Assembly (NCBI GenBank): GCA_028292485.1
Contig: JAQGMG010000047.1
Coordinates: 1 to 64,000, forward strand
Source: Rhodocyclales bacterium
GTDB lineage: Bacteria > Pseudomonadota > Gammaproteobacteria > Burkholderiales > Rhodocyclaceae
Direction: 5' to 3'
Length of the DNA: 64,000 nt
Positions 39,351 through 46,025 of this stretch are shown in pieces. Position numbers and translations under genes: made by a program. Under the pieces are notes generated by a model. The model had not been told where the DNA came from. It searched no databases and saw nothing but the letters and a program-made list of their open reading frames with translations. Each line of letters begins with the position of its first letter. Within the stretch, counting starts at the first letter, position 1.

Positions 39351-39944
39351 TTACTTGGTCCAGAACGCTACGCCGCTCCAGGTAGCCCAAACCGGGCCCT
39401 TGCCGCTGGAAGTGGCATACGTGCCAAACTTGTCATAGAAAGGCTTCGTGCCGCCGGTCTTGGTTTCGACCTTGGTGCCATTGAGGTATACAGCCGTCGA
39501 AGTGCCGGTGGTCAGCGTATTGACGCGAACCGAACCGCCGACCGCCATCGTGCCCAGCGTAGCGCCGCCCTCTACTTCATACAGAACCAGGGAAGAGCCG
39601 GACTTCTTGACACCCAGAATCATCCAGGGGCCCGAAGGTTGCGAGAACACTTGCTTCAGGCTGATCCGGTCGCCGGTCAGGCTGTTGACCTTGACTGTGC
39701 CTTCGAACTGCGTGTCCTTGGTCATGTTGGCGTAACGACGCTCGGCGCGTTGATAGCCTGATGCATTTCCCAGTGTGCTACATGTCAGCTTGAACGTGAA
39801 GCCTGCGATGTAGCCGCAACCTTCGATTTGCGTCGTGTAGCTCGGGGAAGAGGAAGTCCAGCCTGTGCCAATGACGGCTTGCGCGGACGACATTGCGCAA
39901 AAAAGTGCGGACAGGGCGACGACCTTAGTGATGTTCTTTAGCAT
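39351..39944 (-). CDS. Secreted beta-sandwich protein, possible polysaccharide-active
   Basis: A 197-residue exported protein with a clear signal peptide (cleavage after SSAQA, about residue 23). The mature part is rich in beta strands, such as SLVLYEVEGGATLGTMAVGG, TSTAVYLNGTKVETKTGGT and the final WATWSGVAFW. The layout of a late YLNGTKV strand and an aromatic end resembles jelly-roll lyases and binding modules, but no family is recognised. Its promoter region carries the same module as the PL7 genes. It overlaps the stop of a 29-codon ORF by seven bases. Confidence 0.7.
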   Translation of the reverse strand: MLKNITKVVALSALFCAMSSAQAVIGTGWTSSSPSYTTQIEGCGYIAGFTFKLTCSTLGNASGYQRAERRYANMTKDTQFEGTVKVNSLTGDRISLKQVFSQPSGPWMILGVKKSGSSLVLYEVEGGATLGTMAVGGSVRVNTLTTGTSTAVYLNGTKVETKTGGTKPFYDKFGTYATSSGKGPVWATWSGVAFWTK

Positions 39945-40027
39945 TTATGTCTCTCCATTATGGTGGTGGAACGGTGATGATGTTGCACAACGGTGGTTGA
40001 GACGGCAGCCAGGATTACCCATTTCAT
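39938..40027 (-). CDS. possible 29-residue ORF at the conserved start position
   Basis: ATG behind AAAGGGAG opens a 29-codon frame (MKWVILAAVSTTVVQHHHRS then 9 more residues) whose stop overlaps the next gene's start. It begins 166 bases from the shared palindrome, the distance at which PL7 genes 2 and 3 start (170 and 162). It may be a leader peptide or the remnant of a deleted lyase gene's start. Confidence 0.35.
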   Translation of the reverse strand: MKWVILAAVSTTVVQHHHRSTTIMERHKC

Positions 40028-40168
40028 GGCTCTCCCTTTTGCTTGTCCCATATCAGAGTGCTACTCACGCGGACTGCATGTCGCGTGTCATGTCGCATTG
40101 CCGATCCATCACCAAATTTCAGGATTGGCATTGCCCGAGGCATTCTCCGCTTGAGATGCGGCCTCACC

Positions 40169-40204
40169 ATAGGCGTAGTCCCTAGGTGGAAGGAAATTAA
40201 TTTC
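40169..40204 (-). promoter_or_regulatory. shared promoter module, copy 1
   Basis: On the plus strand ATAGGCGTAGTCCCTA is followed, 24 bases from the first A, by the palindrome GAAATTAATTTC. The same two boxes with identical spacing lie upstream of PL7 genes 2 and 3. It is probably an operator/activator site for the leftward unit. Confidence 0.7.
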
Positions 40205-40325
40205 TGCCGGGTTTCCATTAGTTTCCGTATCGTCGCGTACATGGAATTGGTGTGTCTGCATGGCTCACCGAGATTGGGGAGGGAGAAGGTCTTGCTTTCG
40301 GTTTTGCTTTCCTTGATATGCATTA

Positions 40326-40364
40326 CAAATAAAAACCCCGGAAGTCATTGCTGACTTCCGGGGT
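40326..40364 (-). terminator. terminator of PL7 gene 1
   Basis: A 12-base stem CCCCGGAAGTCA / TGACTTCCGGGG with a four-base loop; on the minus strand it is followed by TTTTTATTTG. Nearly identical to the terminator of PL7 gene 3. Confidence 0.9.
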
Positions 40365-40405
40365 CCAGTGGTCCAGCAAGCCGATGCGAGCATCGGCCTG
40401 GGCTG

Positions 40406-41206
40406 TTACACGTGCGAGATGGTCAAGGAGTAGATCTTGTCCTTGGTGCCGGTGCTGGCGGTATAGGAGGTGGTCTGATTGTAATCACCAGCCTTGAAGT
40501 ACATGCCGTAATCGGTGAAGCCCGTCGGAATGGCCTTCGAGTACTTCGAGACGCCATTGATGTAGACCGTCAGAGTCTTGGCGCTAACCTTGATCTGATA
40601 GGTGAACTTGGTGCCCACGGCAATAGTGCCGATGCCGGTTTCGGTTTGGCCGGCGGTTGGCGAGCCATTGACGCCAACGGTGAGAGCACCGTTGGTTTCA
40701 TAGTAGAGCTCCATCAGGGGTTTGCTCGAAGCCGCATGGGTGCCGCGCAGCACGTCGCCGATGTGGATCTGACCTACAACCAGCCTGTGCCGTGCATCGG
40801 TGACCTTCACCGTGGTCGACAGTGTATGGGTCTTGGCATCGAACGGATCCCAGTTGGCGCCCGTCACGCCATCCGACTTCATTTCACGCAGTTCGGAACG
40901 CGGATGCAACGAATTTGCTGTCGTTACGCCATTGTCTGGTGCGAAAAAAGCGACTGCGGGGGTGCCATCGCTGTTGTCGTATTGGAAATAGGTGCTTGTG
41001 TACCCAGCTACAAGCTGTGCGGCGGTTTTCGTATCCGGGCTGCCAGCCGAGCCCGTGGGCAGTTGCAGAGTCCAGTGGGCCAGCGACAGAACGTCGGCGG
41101 GCGTCGCCGCCATGGCTGCAGCCGAAACCATGGATGCTGCTATTGCCAGTACTGCCTTGGTGAAACCGTTGTTTTTTGTCTCGGAGTGCATATATGTTTT
41201 TGACAT
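40406..41206 (-). CDS. PL7 alginate lyase 1
   Basis: A secreted polysaccharide lyase of family 7. All three conserved regions are present: RSELREM, GQIHIG and YFKAGDYNQT, holding the catalytic Arg, Gln, His and Tyr. QIH rather than QVH is usually linked to poly-G or mixed alginate. An N-terminal signal peptide ends at about SAAAMA, and the product is 266 residues. The ATG at 41206 has AAGGGA upstream. Its catalytic half is almost identical to gene 3, while its leader differs. Unlike genes 2 and 3 it lacks a clear shared promoter module. Confidence 0.93.
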   Translation of the reverse strand: MSKTYMHSETKNNGFTKAVLAIAASMVSAAAMAATPADVLSLAHWTLQLPTGSAGSPDTKTAAQLVAGYTSTYFQYDNSDGTPAVAFFAPDNGVTTANSLHPRSELREMKSDGVTGANWDPFDAKTHTLSTTVKVTDARHRLVVGQIHIGDVLRGTHAASSKPLMELYYETNGALTVGVNGSPTAGQTETGIGTIAVGTKFTYQIKVSAKTLTVYINGVSKYSKAIPTGFTDYGMYFKAGDYNQTTSYTASTGTKDKIYSLTISHV

Positions 41207-41888
41207 CACAAGTCCCTTATCATTAATAGGCAATGAACACGACTCATCGTTCCTGAGGTACCCGCGGCAATTTCCTTTACCCGGAATTCAAATACTTTTG
41301 AAATCTGCCTCAGCACGAGCGAGTTAATTTGACCTTTTTATTAATTCCGGAAATATAAGGTGTTACCCCATATCGAGCCAGAACTTGTGTCAAATATCAC
41401 ATCCTCCGAAACTAATGTTTTTGCCCGGCCACGCTGGGTAGAGCCTCGCCGGGAATGCCGGTATGGCGGGGATGACAGACTTGTCTAGGCACAACAAGAT
41501 ACTTGAGTTGTTTTTCAGATAATTTAACAAATTTTAATAATATTAAGACCGCGCTTGCCAACTTTGTCACATGCAAAAGCACAGACAAGAAATGAAAACT
41601 CCGAATATCATTTCTGATAATCGGGGTTCAATATAACTGCTGGCCAGGTCATACCCGGCGTCGGACATTTTCACGATTATTGATGCAATAAGTCAGCGAA
41701 TGAAACTTGTCTCTTGTGCCGTTGCTTTTATAGGAATTCGTGAGCTGCAATAAAACTCTCAAACGCGTTTTTTCGTCCAGCAAGTCAAGTGTGTAAGTCC
41801 AAACGAAAACCCCCGCATGCCATTGCTGGCATGCGGGGGTTTTTTGTGCAATCAGACACCAGCCGATGCAAGCATCGGCCGGGGCTTT
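41207..41888. other. 682-base AT-rich intergenic region
   Basis: Lies between PL7 genes 1 and 2 and is clearly more AT-rich than its surroundings, especially 41500-41640. It holds the terminator of gene 2 (41806-41846) and presumably the promoter of gene 1. A weak relative of the shared palindrome (TTAATTCCGGAAATA) is at about 41341-41355. No gene is seen. Confidence 0.6.
41806..41846 (-). terminator. terminator of PL7 gene 2
   Basis: A perfect 12-base stem CCCCCGCATGCC / GGCATGCGGGGG with a six-base loop. T-rich tracts flank it on both strands. Confidence 0.9.
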
Positions 41889-42677
41889 TTACACGTGGGA
41901 CAGGCTCAAAGTGTAGAACTTGTCCTTGGTACCGGTACTGGCGCTATAGGAGGTGGTTTGATTGTAATCGCCAGCCTTGAAGTACATGCCGTAGTCCGTG
42001 AAGCCGGACGGAACAGCCTTCGAGTAGACCTGGCTACCGTTGATGTAGACCTTCACCGTCTTGGCCGCGACCGTGATTTGATAGGTGAACTTCGTATTCA
42101 CAGCCACGGTGGCGATGGAGGTTTCAGTCTGGCCGGCGGTGGGTGATCCATTGAGACCGACTTTCATGTTGCCGTTGGTCTCGTAGTACAGCTCCATCAG
42201 CGGTTTGGTCGAAGCTGCATGGCTGCCACGGAGCACGGTACCAATATGGATCTGGCCGATACACAGACGATGGCGCGCATCGGTGACCTTGATCGTTGCT
42301 TTCAGCGTATGGGTCTTGGCGTCGAACGGATCCCAGTTGGCTGCCGTTGTGCCGTTCGATTGCATTTCACGCAATTCCGAACGTGGGTGCGTCGAGTTTG
42401 CTGTCGTCACGCCATTGTCAGGTGCGAAGAAAGCGACTGCTGGCGTGCCGTCGGTATTGTCGTACTTGAAATAGGCACTCGTGTAGCCGCCAACCAGGGT
42501 TGCAGCACTGATGGTGGTGGGGCTGCCGGCCGAACCCGTAGGCAATTGCAGGGTCCAGTGGGCCAGCGACAGTACGCTGGCAGGTGTTTGCGCAAAAGCC
42601 GAAACCGAAGCCAGCGATACCGCTACCGCCAGGATGCTGCGCGACAATACCTTGTTTGAAACGAATTGCTTTTTCAT
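41889..42677 (-). CDS. PL7 alginate lyase 2
   Basis: A 262-residue secreted family 7 lyase with RSELREM, GQIHIG and YFKAGDYNQT. The signal peptide ends at SAFA, just before QTPASVLSLAHW. The ATG at 42677 follows a good AAGGAGA site. The leader and first mature residues match gene 3 almost exactly, whereas the later part differs from genes 1 and 3 at many places (for example GNMKVGLNGSP versus GALTVGVNGSP). The enzyme should depolymerise alginate outside the cell or in the periplasm by beta-elimination. Confidence 0.93.
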   Translation of the reverse strand: MKKQFVSNKVLSRSILAVAVSLASVSAFAQTPASVLSLAHWTLQLPTGSAGSPTTISAATLVGGYTSAYFKYDNTDGTPAVAFFAPDNGVTTANSTHPRSELREMQSNGTTAANWDPFDAKTHTLKATIKVTDARHRLCIGQIHIGTVLRGSHAASTKPLMELYYETNGNMKVGLNGSPTAGQTETSIATVAVNTKFTYQITVAAKTVKVYINGSQVYSKAVPSGFTDYGMYFKAGDYNQTTSYSASTGTKDKFYTLSLSHV

Positions 42678-42822
42678 AACTCTCCTTTGTCTTTGTCTCA
42701 TGTCAGTCTGTTTTTTGTTTCACGCGTACTTCTTCTTATCGCGTGTCATGGTGCGTTGCCGATCAATCAACTCCAAGGTTGGCATTGCACGAGCCATTTT
42801 CCGTTTGACGCGCTGCCTCAAC

Positions 42823-42859
42823 ATAGGTGTAGTCCCTAAGCTGCAGGAAATTAATTTCC
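42823..42859 (-). promoter_or_regulatory. shared promoter module, copy 2
   Basis: ATAGGTGTAGTCCCTA on the plus strand, with a perfect 14-base palindrome GGAAATTAATTTCC at 42846-42859. The spacing equals copies 1 and 3. The lyase start lies 170 bases further on. Confidence 0.75.
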
Positions 42860-43124
42860 GTGAAGTTCTATGTTTCCATATCGTTCCCGCTACAGGGAAC
42901 TGGCACGCCCGAACATCATTTCTGTGATCGATATCATTGAAAACACGGCGCGATGTGCTCTGTTTCAGAGGCCGACGCCCTTGCACGTGGGGCTGCGAAC
43001 GCACAGAGACGCAGCGTTCCTGTCTGGTGGCGGACACGACGAGCTCGGCGAGATGGGAAAAAGAGGAGAGGAAGAAGGAGAAGGGCTTCGCTTTTCCAGG
43101 AAGCGGCTTTGCCTTGTGTACTAC

Positions 43125-43162
43125 AAATAAAAACCCCGGAAGTCATTTCTGACATCCGGGGT
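43125..43162 (-). terminator. terminator of PL7 gene 3
   Basis: Stem CCCCGGAAGTCA / TGACATCCGGGG with one mismatch, followed on the minus strand by TTTTTATTTG. It is a near copy of the terminator of gene 1. Confidence 0.88.
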
Positions 43163-43203
43163 CTCGTGATCCAGTCGGGCCGATGCGAACACCGGCCAGG
43201 CTA

Positions 43204-43992
43204 TTACACGTGCGAGATGGTCAAGGAGTAGATCTTGTCCTTGGTACCGGTACTGGCGGTATAGGAGGTGGTCTGATTGTAATCGCCAGCCTTGAAGTAC
43301 ATACCGTAATCGGTGAAGCCCGTCGGAATGGCCTTCGAGTACTTCGAGACGCCATTGATGTAGACCGTCAGAGTCTTGGCGCTAACCTTGATCTGATAGG
43401 TGAACTTGGTGCCTACGGCAATAGTGCCGATGCCGGTTTCGGTTTGGCCGGCGGTTGGCGAGCCATTGACGCCAACGGTAAGAGCGCCGTTGGTTTCATA
43501 GTAAAGCTCCATCAGGGGCTTGGTCGAAGCCGCATGGGTGCCGCGCAACACGGTGCCAATGTGGATCTGACCAACAACCAGTCTGTGCCGTGCATCGGTG
43601 ACTTTCACCGTGGTCGACAGTGTATGGGTCTTTGCATCGAACGGATCCCAGTTGGCGCCGGTCACGCCATCCGACTTCATTTCACGCAGTTCGGAACGCG
43701 GATGCAGCGAATTGGCTGTCGTTACGCCATTGTCAGGTGCGAAGAAAGCGACCGCTGGTGTGCCATCGCTGTTGTCGTATTGGAAATAAGCGCTTGTGTA
43801 TCCAGCCACAAGTTGTGCGGCGGTTTTGGTATCTGGGCTGCCAGCGGAACCTGTGGGCAGTTGCAGGGTCCAGTGGGCCAGCGACAGGACGCTGGCCGGT
43901 GTTTGCGCAAAAGCCGAAACCGAAGCCAGCGATACCCCTACCGCCAGGATGCTGCGCGACAATACCTTGCTTGAAACGACTTGCATTTTCAT
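43204..43992 (-). CDS. PL7 alginate lyase 3
   Basis: A 262-residue secreted family 7 lyase with RSELREM, GQIHIG and YFKAGDYNQT. The leader (SSKVLSRSILAVGVSLASVS) and the first mature residues copy gene 2. From SPDTKTAAQLVAGYTS onward the protein is nearly identical to gene 1, including the downstream terminator. It is therefore a recombinant of the other two. The ATG at 43992 follows an AAGGAG-TTGGGAG ribosome region. It should have the same alginate-cleaving activity as gene 1. Confidence 0.93.
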   Translation of the reverse strand: MKMQVVSSKVLSRSILAVGVSLASVSAFAQTPASVLSLAHWTLQLPTGSAGSPDTKTAAQLVAGYTSAYFQYDNSDGTPAVAFFAPDNGVTTANSLHPRSELREMKSDGVTGANWDPFDAKTHTLSTTVKVTDARHRLVVGQIHIGTVLRGTHAASTKPLMELYYETNGALTVGVNGSPTAGQTETGIGTIAVGTKFTYQIKVSAKTLTVYINGVSKYSKAIPTGFTDYGMYFKAGDYNQTTSYTASTGTKDKIYSLTISHV

Positions 43993-44399
43993 ACTCCCAA
44001 CTCCTTGTTTTAAGTCTCGAATGTGTTTTTGTTCCACGCGGATTACACGTTGCGTGGTGCGACGCTGATCGATCAAACAGTCGAACGGCGCAGCAGGGAC
44101 GCATTGTCCCGTTCGCGCACGGCCGGACCATAGGGGTACTCCCGACACGGGAAGAAATTAATTTCCTGAATTTCCACTGTGTTTCTGACGGAAACATGCA
44201 GCAAGAGCACGCCTGACGTGGCTTTGACCGCGTCATGGCAAGCACCAAACTCCGCATTGGCTCATGTGCCGAGAGCGGCTGGCAGCCGATCAACGGCGAA
44301 AAAAGCGCGATGTCCGGCTCGCGGACGTCCCGGCTGATCGGAGACGGTTACGTTGGCGGGTACTATCTGCCTTTGCCCCAAAAGAGAAGTCGTTCCGCA
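43993..44399. other. 407-base divergent intergenic region
   Basis: Lies between PL7 gene 3 and the HflX-like gene and includes the shared module (44130-44166). The frame of the HflX-like gene is open back to 44235, but that part has no family similarity and is treated as leader. Confidence 0.55.
44130..44166 (-). promoter_or_regulatory. shared promoter module, copy 3
   Basis: ATAGGGGTACTCCCGA on the plus strand, then GAAATTAATTTC at 44154-44165, again 24 bases from the first A. The lyase start is 162 bases further on. Confidence 0.7.
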
Positions 44400-45767
44400 A
44401 TGCCGATAGAAGAAGTCAAAGAAAAATTGAAGCGCGCCATTGTGGCCGCCGTGCAACTGCCAAATGTGACCGAAATCGAGTTCGAAGCTTCGCTGACCGA
44501 GCTGCGCGAGCTGGCAAAAACATTAGGATTCGAGATTGTTCGCACCTTCATTCAGAAGCGCCCGGGCTTTGACCGGACGGGTTATCTGGGCGTTGGCAAG
44601 CGGCAGGAGATACATGGCTTCGTGAACAATCAGTTCGCGTCTGCCGATGCGCAAGCGGGTGACTCCGACGCCGCCGGGCTCGGCAACGAAGTCGGCAGCA
44701 ACATCGATATCCTCTTCATTGACCACGAGATATCACCTTTCCAGGCGCGCACCCTCGAAGTCGAAGTTGGCTGCGAGGTGATGGATCGCACCATGGTCAT
44801 CCTCGAAATCTTTCATCGCAACGCGCGCTCGCGTGCGGCGAAAGCGCAGGTCGAAATTGCGCGCCTCGGTTACATGGCGCCCCACCTGCGCGAGGCGGCC
44901 AAGCTCGCCGGGCCGCAAGGACGGCAGCGTAGCGGCACCGGCGGGCGTGGTGCGGGCGAATCCCACACCGAGCTGGACCGGCGCAAGATCCGCGACCGTA
45001 TCGCCGAGCTGCAGAAAGAGCTCGTCGCCATGGACCTCGAGCGCAAGACGCAACGCGCGCGCCGGCAAGAGAATGAGGGGCTGGCCAGCGTGGCGCTCGT
45101 CGGCTATACCAATGCCGGCAAGTCGACCCTGATGCGGGCACTCACCGGCAGTGAGGTGCTGGTTGCCAACAAGCTCTTCGCCACGCTCGATACGACAGTG
45201 CGTACCTTGTACCCGGAGAGCGTGCCGCGCGTGCTCGTCAGCGACACCGTCGGCTTCATCAAGAACCTGCCGCACGGGCTCGTTGCGTCATTCAAATCGA
45301 CGCTTGAAGAAGCACTCGATGCGTCGCTCTTGCTGCACGTCATCGATGCCAGCGATCCGGGTTTCGAACGTCAGCTTGAAGTAACCGATAAGGTGCTCAA
45401 GGAAATTGGCGCGCATGTCGTGCCGCGCATTCGCGTTTTCAACAAGATCGACCATGTCGGCGACACGGCAGCGCAGGTTGAACGCGAAGCCGCGTTGCGT
45501 GCGCAGTACCCGGATTGCATGGTCATGAGCGCGCGTCGCCCGGAGGATATTGCGAAACTGCACAAGATGATCGTCGCATCTTTCCAGCAGCAATTTGTCG
45601 AGACCGAGCTTTTTCTTTCCTGGTCGGCACAGCAACTGCGCAAGGAAATCTACGTGAACTGCGAGGTGCTGGAAGAGCGCGCAGACGGGGAGGGCGCTTT
45701 TTTCCGCGTTCGCGGCGCACCCGACGCCGTGGAGAAATTGCGCGTGCAGTTCGATCTGGCGCGATGA
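44400..45767 (+). CDS. HflX-family GTPase, second paralogue
   Basis: A ribosome-associated GTPase of the HflX family. The N-terminal HflX domain includes GYLGVGKRQEI and the FIDHEISPFQARTLE segment. A glycine-rich GRQRSGTGGRGAGESHTELD loop and a coiled coil (RKIRDRIAELQKELVAMD) precede the G domain with GYTNAGKSTL (G1), DTVGF (G3) and NKID (G4). Canonical hflX in this order follows hfq, which is absent here, so this is probably a paralogue. ATG 44400 gives 455 residues; an ATG at 44235 would give 510. Confidence 0.85.
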   Translation: MPIEEVKEKLKRAIVAAVQLPNVTEIEFEASLTELRELAKTLGFEIVRTFIQKRPGFDRTGYLGVGKRQEIHGFVNNQFASADAQAGDSDAAGLGNEVGSNIDILFIDHEISPFQARTLEVEVGCEVMDRTMVILEIFHRNARSRAAKAQVEIARLGYMAPHLREAAKLAGPQGRQRSGTGGRGAGESHTELDRRKIRDRIAELQKELVAMDLERKTQRARRQENEGLASVALVGYTNAGKSTLMRALTGSEVLVANKLFATLDTTVRTLYPESVPRVLVSDTVGFIKNLPHGLVASFKSTLEEALDASLLLHVIDASDPGFERQLEVTDKVLKEIGAHVVPRIRVFNKIDHVGDTAAQVEREAALRAQYPDCMVMSARRPEDIAKLHKMIVASFQQQFVETELFLSWSAQQLRKEIYVNCEVLEERADGEGAFFRVRGAPDAVEKLRVQFDLAR

Positions 45768-46025
45768 ATCCTGCGCATTTACCTTGTCAGCATATTGATT
45801 TTTGTATGCACCGATGCGGTCCAGTGTTGCGAGCTTCCGGCATGAGCCGGAATGCCTGCATGCAGGATGATGGTTCATCGGGTTCTTCAAAATGAGTTCT
45901 TTTGTGTGGTTTTTATCCTGTTTTCTTTCCTTGGATTTGGGCATGAATGGAATTCGTGCCACGCTAATTGCTCCCGCTGGGTCGGCCGGAGCTGCAACAG
46001 AGATCAAAAAAATAAGGGAGATGTG

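Larger units (their letters stand above)
39945..40405. other. 461-base regulatory intergenic region
   Basis: Contains the 29-codon ORF (39938-40027), the shared promoter module (40169-40204) and the terminator of PL7 gene 1 (40326-40364). The sequence from the module to the start is alignable with the regions upstream of PL7 genes 2 and 3. No further gene is seen. Confidence 0.7.
42678..43203. other. 526-base intergenic region between PL7 genes 2 and 3
   Basis: Holds the shared promoter module (42823-42859) and the terminator of gene 3 (43125-43162). The remainder (42900-43125) contains a fragment rich in CGCAGAGACGCAG-like sequence and an AGGAGAGGAAGAAGGAGAAGG purine run, with no gene. Confidence 0.65.

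Noticed and set aside
40024-40323. 99-codon minus-strand ORF over the regulatory region
   Set aside because: It resembles a frame over copy 2 only because the noncoding regions are homologous; there is no ribosome site and it includes the palindrome.
45852-46025. 58-residue N-terminal extension of the GH71/99-like protein
   Set aside because: A good ribosome site and signal peptide begin at 46026; the extension has no signal or family similarity.
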